A stretch of DNA of 5,194 nt from an uncultured Clostridia bacterium (GTDB lineage: Bacteria; Bacillota; Clostridia; Oscillospirales; CAG-272), in contig CAMOHW010000073.1 in the NCBI GenBank assembly GCA_946615525.1, positions 1 through 5,194 of the forward strand. Reading direction: 5' to 3'. This document shows positions 1-5,190 of this stretch, piece by piece (within the stretch, counting starts at the first letter, position 1; every line of letters starts with the position of its first letter). A program made the position numbers and the translations under genes. Under the pieces are notes generated by a model. That model had not been told where the DNA came from, made no database searches, and saw only the letters and a list, made by a program, of their open reading frames with translations.

Positions 1-1
1 C

Positions 2-598
2 CCCATTGCATTTTGCTCTATGAGTCGCTTCAAGCCGTTGCGCACGGTTTCAAAAGTGATTGTTTGGATCGTTCGCGGAATCCCGCTGATGTTGCAAATT
101 TTTATTATTTTCTATGTTCCGGGATTGGTTTTCAATTACCAGTTGTTCGGGAATGTAGACAGATACTTTTTCCTGAATTTCGGAATTGAGAACGCAGGGC
201 GTATTTTGGCAGTCCTGATTGCATTCGCAATCAACTATGCCTGCTATTTCTCCGAGATTTATCGCGGCGGTATCGAGAGCATCAGCCAGGGGCAATATGA
301 GGCAGGACAAGTCCTGGGAATGACCAAGCGGCAAATCTTTTTCCGCGTGGTATTGCTGCAGGTCGTCAAGCGGATCGTGCCCCCCATGTCCAACGAGATC
401 ATTACGCTCATCAAGGATACGGCTCTGGCAAACTGCATTACGGTTGCAGAGATCATATGGCAGGCAAAAAAACTTGCCGCTACCAAAGCGCTTATTTGGC
501 CGCTTTTCTATACCGGAGCGTTCTATCTATTGTTTGTCGGTGGTCTGACCATCCTTTTGGGAAGGTTGGAAAAGAAACTTTCCTATTTCAAGAGTTGA
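2..598 (+). CDS. Polar amino acid ABC transporter permease (5' partial)
   Basis: Membrane permease of a polar amino acid (His/Gln/Arg/Cys-type) ABC importer; it would form the transmembrane channel on which the ATPase encoded next acts. The reading frame is open from base 2 with no stop, so the gene begins left of the window. The ATG at 20 is internal, because the usual start region with the first membrane helix is missing. Numbering from that ATG, an RGIPLMLQ motif at residues 19-26 matches the RGTPLLVQ hallmark of the family. The EAA cytoplasmic loop follows, with SEIYRGG at 78-84, GQYEAGQVLG at 91-100 and a later LIKDTAL stretch. Hydrophobic segments lie near residues 22-38, 60-77 and 158-180. 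About 190 residues are seen against roughly 215-230 for whole family members. The stop TGA overlaps the ribosome binding site of the ATPase gene, so the two are co-transcribed and probably translationally coupled. Family is confident; the exact substrate cannot be read from the sequence. Confidence 0.93.
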   Translation, partial: PIAFCSMSRFKPLRTVSKVIVWIVRGIPLMLQIFIIFYVPGLVFNYQLFGNVDRYFFLNFGIENAGRILAVLIAFAINYACYFSEIYRGGIESISQGQYEAGQVLGMTKRQIFFRVVLLQVVKRIVPPMSNEIITLIKDTALANCITVAEIIWQAKKLAATKALIWPLFYTGAFYLLFVGGLTILLGRLEKKLSYFKS

Positions 599-611
599 GG
601 AGGAAAAGACG

Positions 612-1397
612 ATGGCATTTTTGGAAATGCGCGGTGTAAAAAAGAGCTTTGGACGCACCGAAGTCCTCAAAGGCATTGACCTGACATTGGAAAAAGGGAA
701 GACGCTTGCCATTATCGGTTCTTCCGGTTCCGGCAAAACCACGCTTTTGCGGTGCATCAACTTTTTGGAAATGCCGGATCAGGGCGAGATGATCCTGGAC
801 GGCAAGCCGCTGTTCAACGCGGTAGAGGCCAAAGGCCTTTCCGAAAAACAACTGCGCGAAAAACGGTTGCATTTCGGTCTGGTGTTTCAAAACTTCAATC
901 TTTTTCCGCAATATACGGTTCGGGAAAACCTGTGCCTGGCGCCCAAACTGCTTGCAAAAGAGCAGGAAATAGACAAAGCAAAGCGCAAGGAACTGTTTGC
1001 CGAAATTGAGGCAAAAGCCGATGTTTTGTTGGCAAAAGTGGGTTTGACCGAAAAGGCGGATTCCTACCCCTGCCAACTTTCGGGCGGGCAGCAGCAACGC
1101 GTGGCCATCGCCCGCGCGCTTGCCATGTCGCCGGACATCCTTTGCTTTGACGAGCCGACCTCGGCGCTCGACCCCGAACTGACGGTGGAGGTCTTGAATG
1201 TTTTGCGCTCTCTTGCCGCCGAGAACATGACCATGATCGTGGTCACGCACGAGATGAAGTTTGCTTCAGAGGTCGCCGATACCGTCCTGTTCATGGACAA
1301 CGGCGTGGTGGACTTTTACGGCGACACCAAGACGGCGTTTGGACCGGATTGCCCCAGCGCACGGCTCAAAGAGTTTGTGGGGTCTATCCAAAAATAA
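612..1397 (+). CDS. Polar amino acid ABC transporter ATP-binding protein (GlnQ/HisP type)
   Basis: Cytoplasmic ATPase that powers amino acid import through the permease encoded just upstream. All nucleotide-binding motifs are intact in the 261 residues: Walker A GSSGSGKTT at 36-44, Q-loop Q93 in VFQNFNLFP, signature LSGGQ at 156-160, Walker B ILCFDEP at 176-182 with catalytic Glu181, D-loop SALD at 184-187 and switch His213 in VVTHEM. FQNFNLFP and the FASEVAD stretch after the H-loop are typical of the polar amino acid subfamily. Length is slightly above the usual 240-250; the extra residues seem to lie in the helical segment around 109-140. The start is set by GAGGAGG at 597-603, eight bases before the ATG, overlapping the permease stop. 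An intrinsic terminator 13 bases after the stop makes this the last gene of the operon. GlnQ-like by family; a specific symbol is not justified. Confidence 0.95.
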   Translation: MAFLEMRGVKKSFGRTEVLKGIDLTLEKGKTLAIIGSSGSGKTTLLRCINFLEMPDQGEMILDGKPLFNAVEAKGLSEKQLREKRLHFGLVFQNFNLFPQYTVRENLCLAPKLLAKEQEIDKAKRKELFAEIEAKADVLLAKVGLTEKADSYPCQLSGGQQQRVAIARALAMSPDILCFDEPTSALDPELTVEVLNVLRSLAAENMTMIVVTHEMKFASEVADTVLFMDNGVVDFYGDTKTAFGPDCPSARLKEFVGSIQK

Positions 1398-1410
1398 TAT
1401 GTTACCATAT

Positions 1411-1441
1411 AAAAAGGCGACCGCAAGCGGCCGCTTTTTTT
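1411..1441 (+). terminator. Intrinsic terminator of the amino acid importer operon
   Basis: Left arm GGCGACCG (1416-1423) pairs with CGGCCGC plus T (1428-1435) around a CAAG loop, with one A/C mismatch at 1420/1431 and a terminal G-T wobble. An A-run before and a T-run (1435-1441) after extend the stem. The T-run ends two bases before the next gene's -35 box. The flanking A-run would also let it work on the other strand, but no convergent gene is present. Confidence 0.85.
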
Positions 1442-1443
1442 GC

Positions 1444-1472
1444 TTGACAAATCTGCACGGGTATGGTAAAAT
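1444..1472 (+). promoter_or_regulatory. Sigma-A-type promoter with extended -10, upstream of the tocopherol-cyclase-like gene
   Basis: Perfect -35 TTGACA at 1444-1449, 17-base spacer, -10 TAAAAT at 1467-1472 preceded by TGG at 1464-1466 (extended -10). Predicted start of transcription is near 1479, giving a leader of about 30 bases with an AAGGGG ribosome binding site at 1491-1496, 12 bases before the ATG, which is somewhat far. Box match and spacing suggest a strong housekeeping promoter; no operator is evident. Confidence 0.85.
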
Positions 1473-1508
1473 GAGAACAATCAACAACAGAAGGGGACGC
1501 TTGCTTTT

Positions 1509-2369
1509 ATGAACGAGTATTTCGGCGGTTGGTATTTCAAAAGCCAAAGCAAAACGCAAACGCTGGCGGTCATTGTTGCCGGGCATATTCATAAAGGCAA
1601 GCCCTCTGCCTCCATTCAAATCATCAACGATGAGGGCGCCTGGAACATTCCGTTCTCCTTTTCCGAATATTGGCAAAAGCGCGATGGATTTACCACGCGC
1701 ATTGGCAACAACTATTTCGGCAAGGACGGCTTGACTCTTTCCATTGATACGCCGGAATGCAAAGCCGAAGGCAGGCTGACCTTTGGGGAATGGACGCCCC
1801 TGCGCTCGGATGTTATGGGGCCTTTTCGTTTTGTGCCGTTCATGGAGTGCCGCCATTCGGTAAAGAGCATTTGGCATACCGTTAGCGGCGCAGTAACGGT
1901 CAATGGCGTCACCTATCGCTTTGAGAACGACAACGGCTATATTGAAGGAGATCGCGGGCGCTCCTTCCCGCGCGAATATCTTTGGACGCATTGCCATTTT
2001 GGAAAGAAAGAGCACAACTCTATTATGCTTTCCATTGCGGACATTCCTTTTTTACTGTTCCGGTTTACCGGCTTGCTTTGCACGATCTGGCACGGCGGCA
2101 GGGAATACCGCCTGGCGACTTATCTTGGCGCGCGGGCGACCTATATTGGCAACCAAACAGCAGTGGTGCGGCAAGGGGACTATGAGTTGACGGTAAAACT
2201 GATCGAAAAAAAGGCGCATCCGCTTTTTGCGCCGGCAAACGGAGCCATGACGCGCACCATTCGCGAAAGTGCTTCCTGCCGTGCATTCTATCGACTCCGC
2301 AAAGGCGGCAAAACGCTGTTTTCCTTTGTTTCGGATCGTGCTTCGTTTGAATATGAATACAACAAATAA
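1509..2369 (+). CDS. Tocopherol cyclase-family protein (lipocalin-like)
   Basis: Recognised from sequence hallmarks of the tocopherol cyclase family: an N-terminal YFGGWYFK at residues 4-11, a GPFRFVPFMECRH segment at 104-116, and a GYIEGDRGRSFP block at 143-154 followed by a W-containing segment (EYLWTHCHF, 156-164). These correspond to the YF-GWYFK and Y-EKNWG-FP-W blocks of plant and cyanobacterial tocopherol cyclases, which close the chromanol ring of vitamin E. Bacterial members outside phototrophs have no established reaction, so the role here is unknown; a beta-barrel binding or modifying a hydrophobic molecule is inference. The protein has 286 residues, shorter than plant enzymes as expected for lack of a transit peptide, and shows no signal peptide. 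The start is supported because the family hallmark begins at residue 4. It is transcribed alone, with its own promoter and terminator. Family assignment is fairly sure; function is not. Confidence 0.8.
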   Translation: MNEYFGGWYFKSQSKTQTLAVIVAGHIHKGKPSASIQIINDEGAWNIPFSFSEYWQKRDGFTTRIGNNYFGKDGLTLSIDTPECKAEGRLTFGEWTPLRSDVMGPFRFVPFMECRHSVKSIWHTVSGAVTVNGVTYRFENDNGYIEGDRGRSFPREYLWTHCHFGKKEHNSIMLSIADIPFLLFRFTGLLCTIWHGGREYRLATYLGARATYIGNQTAVVRQGDYELTVKLIEKKAHPLFAPANGAMTRTIRESASCRAFYRLRKGGKTLFSFVSDRASFEYEYNK

Positions 2370-2374
2370 ACAGG

Positions 2375-2405
2375 AAAAGCCGGTCGGTTGCATTGACCGG
2401 CTTTT
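2375..2405 (+). terminator. Intrinsic terminator after the tocopherol-cyclase-like gene
   Basis: Perfect 11-bp inverted repeat AAAAGCCGGTC (2375-2385) / GACCGGCTTTT (2395-2405) with a 9-base loop, beginning five bases after the stop codon. The T-tail is short (TTTT, then GCTTT), so some read-through into tspO is possible. The symmetric A/T ends make it potentially bidirectional. Confidence 0.85.
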
Positions 2406-2435
2406 GCTTTGGGAATAAAATCACCGCTTTTTCCA

Positions 2436-2441
2436 TATAAT
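2436..2441 (+). promoter_or_regulatory. -10 box of a probable tspO promoter (weak or absent -35)
   Basis: A perfect TATAAT lies 40 bases before the chosen GTG start, predicting transcription from about 2448. At a 16-18 base spacing the -35 position reads AATAAA, GAATAA or GGAATA, none close to TTGACA, and no TG precedes the -10. This contrasts with the two consensus promoters elsewhere in the window and suggests a weak or activator-dependent promoter. Some expression could also come from read-through of the upstream terminator. Confidence 0.55.
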
Positions 2442-2442
2442 A

Positions 2443-2481
2443 GGGATACCAACTTTGCCTATTGCGAAAGGAGTGTATCCC
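2443..2481 (+). promoter_or_regulatory. Inverted repeat / leader hairpin framing the tspO ribosome binding site
   Basis: GGGATAC at 2443-2449 is mirrored by GTATCCC at 2475-2481, ending one base before the GTG start. Inside it CTTTGC (2453-2458) can pair with GCGAAAG (2464-2470), with one bulged G and a five-base loop. The inner stem takes up the AAAG part of the AAAGGAG ribosome binding site (2467-2473). If transcription starts near 2448 the outer left arm is mostly untranscribed, in which case the outer repeat would be a DNA operator and only the inner stem would form in mRNA. Seen directly as base pairing; regulation is inference. Confidence 0.45.
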
Positions 2482-2970
2482 GTGAAACAATCAACCAAAT
2501 CGGCAATAAAAACCTATGGAATTGCCATTGCCATTCCGCTGGCGATCGGCATTCTTTCCGCCCTGTTGACCATGAAGAACATGGACCTTTACACGCGCGT
2601 CAAAACGCCGCCGCTCGCTCCGCCTTCGATCCTCTTTCCAATCGTTTGGAGTATTTTGTATGTCTTGATGGGCGTCAGTTCGGGTATGATCTGGCAAAAG
2701 CGGGAAAGTAACATCCAAAGCGCCGATACCGGGATCGCTTTTTATGCCGTCAGTTTGCTGTTCAATTTTGTTTGGAGCATTCTGTTCTTCAATTTTGAAC
2801 TCTACCTGTTCTCGTTTTTCTGGTTGCTCATTCTGTTCGGGCTCATCATCGGCACCATTCTTTGCTACCGCAAGGTCAACCGCGCCGCCGCGTATTTGCA
2901 AATCCCCTATGCCGTTTGGGTGGCGTTTGCGGGATATCTCAACATTGGCATTTGGTATTTGAACAAATAA
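2482..2970 (+). CDS. tspO: TspO/MBR family membrane protein (tryptophan-rich sensory protein)
   Basis: Five-helix inner-membrane protein of the TspO / peripheral benzodiazepine receptor family, whose members bind tetrapyrroles such as protoporphyrin IX and are linked to stress response. With the GTG at 2482 it is 162 residues, the normal length. Hydrophobic segments lie near residues 12-30, 50-70, 84-104, 107-128 and 139-159. Family hallmarks are KTPPLAPPSILFPIVW at 41-56, LFNFVWSILFF at 93-103 and a final PYAVWVAFAGYLN at 142-154, with the aromatic residues W56, W98, W146 and W158. The GTG start is chosen because AAAGGAG (2467-2473) lies eight bases before it and the translation then begins with a short polar MKQSTKS stretch; an in-frame TTG at 2455 would put the ribosome binding site inside the gene. 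It appears to be a single-gene unit between two terminators. No tetrapyrrole gene is nearby, so the ligand cannot be inferred from context. Confidence 0.92.
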   Translation: MKQSTKSAIKTYGIAIAIPLAIGILSALLTMKNMDLYTRVKTPPLAPPSILFPIVWSILYVLMGVSSGMIWQKRESNIQSADTGIAFYAVSLLFNFVWSILFFNFELYLFSFFWLLILFGLIIGTILCYRKVNRAAAYLQIPYAVWVAFAGYLNIGIWYLNK

Positions 2971-2998
2971 AAAACTTGCCCGATGCACCGCCGCGCGC

Positions 2999-3012
2999 CC
3001 GCCGTTCGGCGG
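2999..3012 (+). other. GC-rich hairpin downstream of tspO
   Basis: CCGCC (2999-3003) and GGCGG (3008-3012) flank a GTTC loop. Only TTT follows, so it is a poor terminator alone. It could protect the 3' end of the tspO transcript or assist the stronger terminator that begins six bases later. Confidence 0.5.
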
Positions 3013-3018
3013 TTTGAA

Positions 3019-3047
3019 AAAAGGAGAGCCGTTTCGGCTCTCCTTTT
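3019..3047 (+). terminator. Intrinsic terminator of tspO
   Basis: Perfect 12-bp stem AAAAGGAGAGCC (3019-3030) / GGCTCTCCTTTT (3036-3047) with a GTTTC loop, followed by CTT. It lies 48 bases after the tspO stop, an unusually long gap that holds the GC-rich hairpin. The mirrored A and T ends allow termination in either direction. Confidence 0.88.
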
Positions 3048-3052
3048 CTTGT

Positions 3053-3071
3053 GCCGTGATTGCATCACGGC
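3053..3071. repeat. Perfect 8-bp inverted repeat, candidate operator
   Basis: GCCGTGAT (3053-3060) and ATCACGGC (3064-3071) are separated by TGC. It lies just past the tspO terminator with no T-run after it, so it is unlikely to be another terminator. Its right end is 42 bases before the -35 box of the GH30 operon, a position suited to an activator or to a distal repressor site. No regulator is encoded in the window, so the operator role is inference; it might instead be part of a larger fold of the region. Confidence 0.45.
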
Positions 3072-3082
3072 TCCGCGCGGCG

Positions 3083-3104
3083 AACTTTTTGACACAAACT
3101 TTTT
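3083..3104. repeat. Direct repeat of AACTTTTT upstream of the GH30 operon promoter
   Basis: AACTTTTT occurs at 3083-3090 and again at 3097-3104, a 14-base period, directly upstream of the -35 box. The T-tracts fall in the region where an AT-rich UP element would contact the RNA polymerase alpha subunit. Seen directly; an effect on transcription is inference. Confidence 0.35.
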
Positions 3105-3113
3105 CGTTTCTCC

Positions 3114-3142
3114 TTGACAGGTTTTGGCGGGAATGGTATAAT
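3114..3142 (+). promoter_or_regulatory. Consensus sigma-A-type promoter of the GH30-SGNH operon
   Basis: Perfect TTGACA (3114-3119) and perfect TATAAT (3137-3142) separated by 17 bases, with TGG directly before the -10 (3134-3136) as an extended -10. Transcription should start near 3149, leaving a leader of about 41 bases that contains an A8 run (3154-3161) and a T6 run (3165-3170). This is the strongest-looking promoter in the window. Since such a promoter would be active by default, repression by a site in the flanking repeats is a reasonable guess if the operon is inducible. Confidence 0.92.
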
Positions 3143-3189
3143 AAAGGTGTCCGAAAAAAAACGATTTTTTACCCGCAAAGGAGAAGATC

Positions 3190-4485
3190 ATGCAATATTT
3201 GAAAAACTGTTGGGAGCTCAAAGAATCCGAGGACGAATACGAGGCAAACGTTGTCAACGTCTATCCGGAAATCGAGCGGCAGAAAATTTTAGGTTTCGGC
3301 GGCGCCTTTACCGAGGCGGCGGCGTATATGTATTCGCTCATGCCAAAGGAGCTCAAAGAGCAATTTATGGAGGCGTGCTTCGGCGAGAGCGGCAACCGCT
3401 ATTCGATCGGTCGCGTACACATGGGTTCCTGCGATTTCGCTCTGGCGCCTTACAGCGAATCCTACCGTCCCGATTTGAGCGACTTTAACATTGAGCAGGA
3501 TAAAAAATACATCATTCCCATGATCCGCGACGCGCTCAAAAAAGCGGGCAGGGAATTCTTCCTACTGGCTTCTCCGTGGAGTCCGTCTGCCTTTATGAAG
3601 GATACCGGCGAACTCAACCATGCCGGCAAGCTCAAACCCGAGTTTTACGGCACCTATGCCGAATATTTTGCCAAATTTATTCTTGCCTACCGCGCCGAGG
3701 GGATCACAATCTCTGCGGTAACGGTGCAAAACGAGGCGCGCGCAAAACAGAACTGGGAAAGCTGCCGCTGGACGGCAACTGAGGAGGCAATTTTTGCCAC
3801 CAACTTCCTGCGCCCCACGCTGGATAAAAACGGCTTGCAAGATGTGAAAATCATGATTTGGGATCACAACAAGGAGCGCATTATGAACCGCGCCGACGAG
3901 AGTTTTTCGGTCCCCGGTGCGCGCGATGCCATTTGGGGTATGGGATACCACTGGTATTCGGGTGAGCATTTTGATAACATTGCGCTCTTCCGCGAGAAAT
4001 ACCCCGAAAAAACCATTCTGGAAACCGAGTTCTGCAGCGAGTCCTGCGGCAATTTTGACGACGATAAACGCACCCGCTACTACGCCAACGAGTATATCCG
4101 TTCGCTCCGTTTCGGCAGTGCCGGACTTTGCGATTGGAACCTGCTCCTCAACCCGGCGGGCGGTCCCTACCATTGGCGCCAGGAGCCCGGCGGATGCTCG
4201 GCGGCGTTCTACTACGACGAAGAGAAGAAAGAACTCATCCGGGACGGCATCTACGGTGCCATCAATACCGTTGTTTCGCAGCTTGACCGCGGCGACCGCG
4301 TGGTTGCAACCTCGGCGGCAAAGCAGAACGTGCCCATGGTGGCGGTCAAAAAAGCTGACGGAACCGTCATCCTGTTTGTTTTGAACGCGTCGGACGAAAA
4401 ACTGCCGGTTGCCCTGCGCATGGGCAAAAAGGCGGGGCTCTTCTTCCTGCCCCCCATGTCGGTCTCGGCAAACACCATTTGTTAA
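3190..4485 (+). CDS. Glycoside hydrolase family 30 (glucosylceramidase-like) beta-glycosidase
   Basis: Retaining beta-glycosidase of clan GH-A, with a (beta/alpha)8 barrel and a short C-terminal beta-domain. Visible GH30 features in order are GFGGAFTEAAA at residues 35-45, YSIGRVHMGSCDFAL at 71-85, LLASPWSPSAFMK at 125-137, TVQNE at 178-182 with the likely acid/base Glu182, GYHWYSG at 252-258, and ILETEFC at 276-282 with the likely nucleophile Glu280. From about residue 350 a small beta-rich region with a VILFVLNASDE strand closes the protein. It has 431 residues and no signal peptide, so it should act in the cytosol on imported substrate rather than on extracellular polymer. The start follows AAAGGAG (3177-3183) by six bases. 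It is the first gene of a two-gene operon with an SGNH esterase. Family is sure; subfamily and sugar specificity (glucoside, xyloside, fucoside or other) cannot be decided by eye, and 'glucosylceramidase' is a family label, not a shown activity. Confidence 0.93.
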   Translation: MQYLKNCWELKESEDEYEANVVNVYPEIERQKILGFGGAFTEAAAYMYSLMPKELKEQFMEACFGESGNRYSIGRVHMGSCDFALAPYSESYRPDLSDFNIEQDKKYIIPMIRDALKKAGREFFLLASPWSPSAFMKDTGELNHAGKLKPEFYGTYAEYFAKFILAYRAEGITISAVTVQNEARAKQNWESCRWTATEEAIFATNFLRPTLDKNGLQDVKIMIWDHNKERIMNRADESFSVPGARDAIWGMGYHWYSGEHFDNIALFREKYPEKTILETEFCSESCGNFDDDKRTRYYANEYIRSLRFGSAGLCDWNLLLNPAGGPYHWRQEPGGCSAAFYYDEEKKELIRDGIYGAINTVVSQLDRGDRVVATSAAKQNVPMVAVKKADGTVILFVLNASDEKLPVALRMGKKAGLFFLPPMSVSANTIC

Positions 4486-4503
4486 GAAAAGAGGCATCAC
4501 ACC

Positions 4504-5142
4504 ATGAAACTGCAAGGAATCAAAGCCAACTTTTTGGGTGACAGCATTACCGAGGGGAACGGCGCTTCCTCCAAGGAATTTACCTTTTGGAACATTCTCA
4601 AACGCAAATTCGGCTTGGGCGAGGTCCGCGGCTACGGCATCGGCGGCACGCGGATTGCCCGCAAACACGTCCCCACGCCCGAACCCTACGGCTGGTTTGA
4701 TATGGACTTTTGCGGCCGCTACGATCAAATGGACAACGACGCCGACCTGGTGGTCGTGATGGGTGGAACCAACGACTACGGCCACGGAGACGCTCCGCTT
4801 GGAACCATGTCCGACCGCGACCCCATGACCTTCTACGGTGCGCTCCACTATCTGATGACCGGGCTCATCAACAAATATCCTAAAGCCATGATCGTCTTTA
4901 TGACCACGCCGCACCGCGAGGGAGAAGAATCCCGCGGACTGAAACTGGTGGATTTTGTCAACGCCGTCAAAGAGGTTGCCGCCTATTACGCGATTCCGGT
5001 GCTTGACCTCTACGAGACCAGCGGCATCCAGCCGAAGGTGCCGATCCTCAAAGAGCTTTATATGCCCGACGGACTGCACCCCAACGACGCCGGCTACGAA
5101 AAAATCGCCGATCGTTTGGGTAACTTTCTGCTGTCTTTGTAA
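4504..5142 (+). CDS. SGNH/GDSL-family hydrolase (probable carbohydrate or lipid esterase)
   Basis: Serine esterase of the SGNH superfamily, flavodoxin-like alpha/beta fold, 212 residues, the usual size for a single-domain member. Conserved blocks are all present: block I FLGDSIT at residues 10-16 with nucleophile Ser14; block II GIGGT at 46-50, where a Gly would give one oxyanion-hole contact; block III GGTND at 88-92 with Asn91; and block V DGLHPND at 190-196 with Asp190 and His193 completing the triad. No signal peptide is seen, so it should be cytosolic like the glycosidase before it. It starts 18 bases after the GH30 stop with a modest AAAAGAGG ribosome binding site (4487-4494), and no promoter or terminator separates the two, so they form one operon. 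Removal of acetyl or other acyl groups from the glycosidase substrate is the likely job, by context only. Lysophospholipase- or lipase-type members share these motifs, so the substrate remains open. Confidence 0.92.
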   Translation: MKLQGIKANFLGDSITEGNGASSKEFTFWNILKRKFGLGEVRGYGIGGTRIARKHVPTPEPYGWFDMDFCGRYDQMDNDADLVVVMGGTNDYGHGDAPLGTMSDRDPMTFYGALHYLMTGLINKYPKAMIVFMTTPHREGEESRGLKLVDFVNAVKEVAAYYAIPVLDLYETSGIQPKVPILKELYMPDGLHPNDAGYEKIADRLGNFLLSL

Positions 5143-5157
5143 AAAGTAAACAAACAC

Positions 5158-5190
5158 AAAAGAGGCTTGTATGTTCAAGCCTCTTTTTTT
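5158..5190 (+). terminator. Intrinsic terminator of the GH30-SGNH operon
   Basis: Perfect 12-bp stem AAAAGAGGCTTG (5158-5169) / CAAGCCTCTTTT (5176-5187) with a TATGTT loop and a seven-base T-run (5184-5190), starting 15 bases after the SGNH stop. This is a strong terminator and ends the operon at two genes. Confidence 0.93.

Noticed and set aside
20..22. ATG at 20 as the true start of the permease
   Set aside because: The frame stays open to the window edge, no ribosome binding site precedes it, and the first membrane segment normal for this family would be missing.
588..1250. A 220-residue minus-strand open frame within the ATPase gene
   Set aside because: It is fully antisense to an ATPase with all motifs intact and has no recognisable family features.
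1266..2015. A 249-residue minus-strand open frame across the ATPase end and the tocopherol-cyclase-like gene
   Set aside because: It crosses a terminator, a promoter and two well-supported + strand genes, and shows no domain, so it is a shadow frame.
2455..2481. Upstream TTG as an alternative tspO start adding nine residues
   Set aside because: The GTG at 2482 has AAAGGAG at a normal eight-base distance, while the TTG has no ribosome binding site and would place that motif inside the coding region.
3089..3094. Second TTGACA upstream of the GH30 operon as another promoter
   Set aside because: At spacings of 16-18 bases the sequence reads TCCTTG, CCTTGA or CTTGAC, none resembling a -10 box.
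3154..3170. A8/T6 hairpin in the GH30 operon leader as an attenuator
   Set aside because: The stem would consist only of A-U pairs with an ACGA loop and no GC base, so it is too weak to act as a terminator, and no competing antiterminator stem was found.
3562..5178. A 538-residue open frame on the minus strand spanning most of the GH30 gene and all of the SGNH gene
   Set aside because: It is antisense to two genes with intact catalytic motifs, begins inside the operon terminator, crosses both genes and their gap, and its translation is rich in H, V, G and F with no recognisable domain. It is a by-product of codon bias in the + strand genes.
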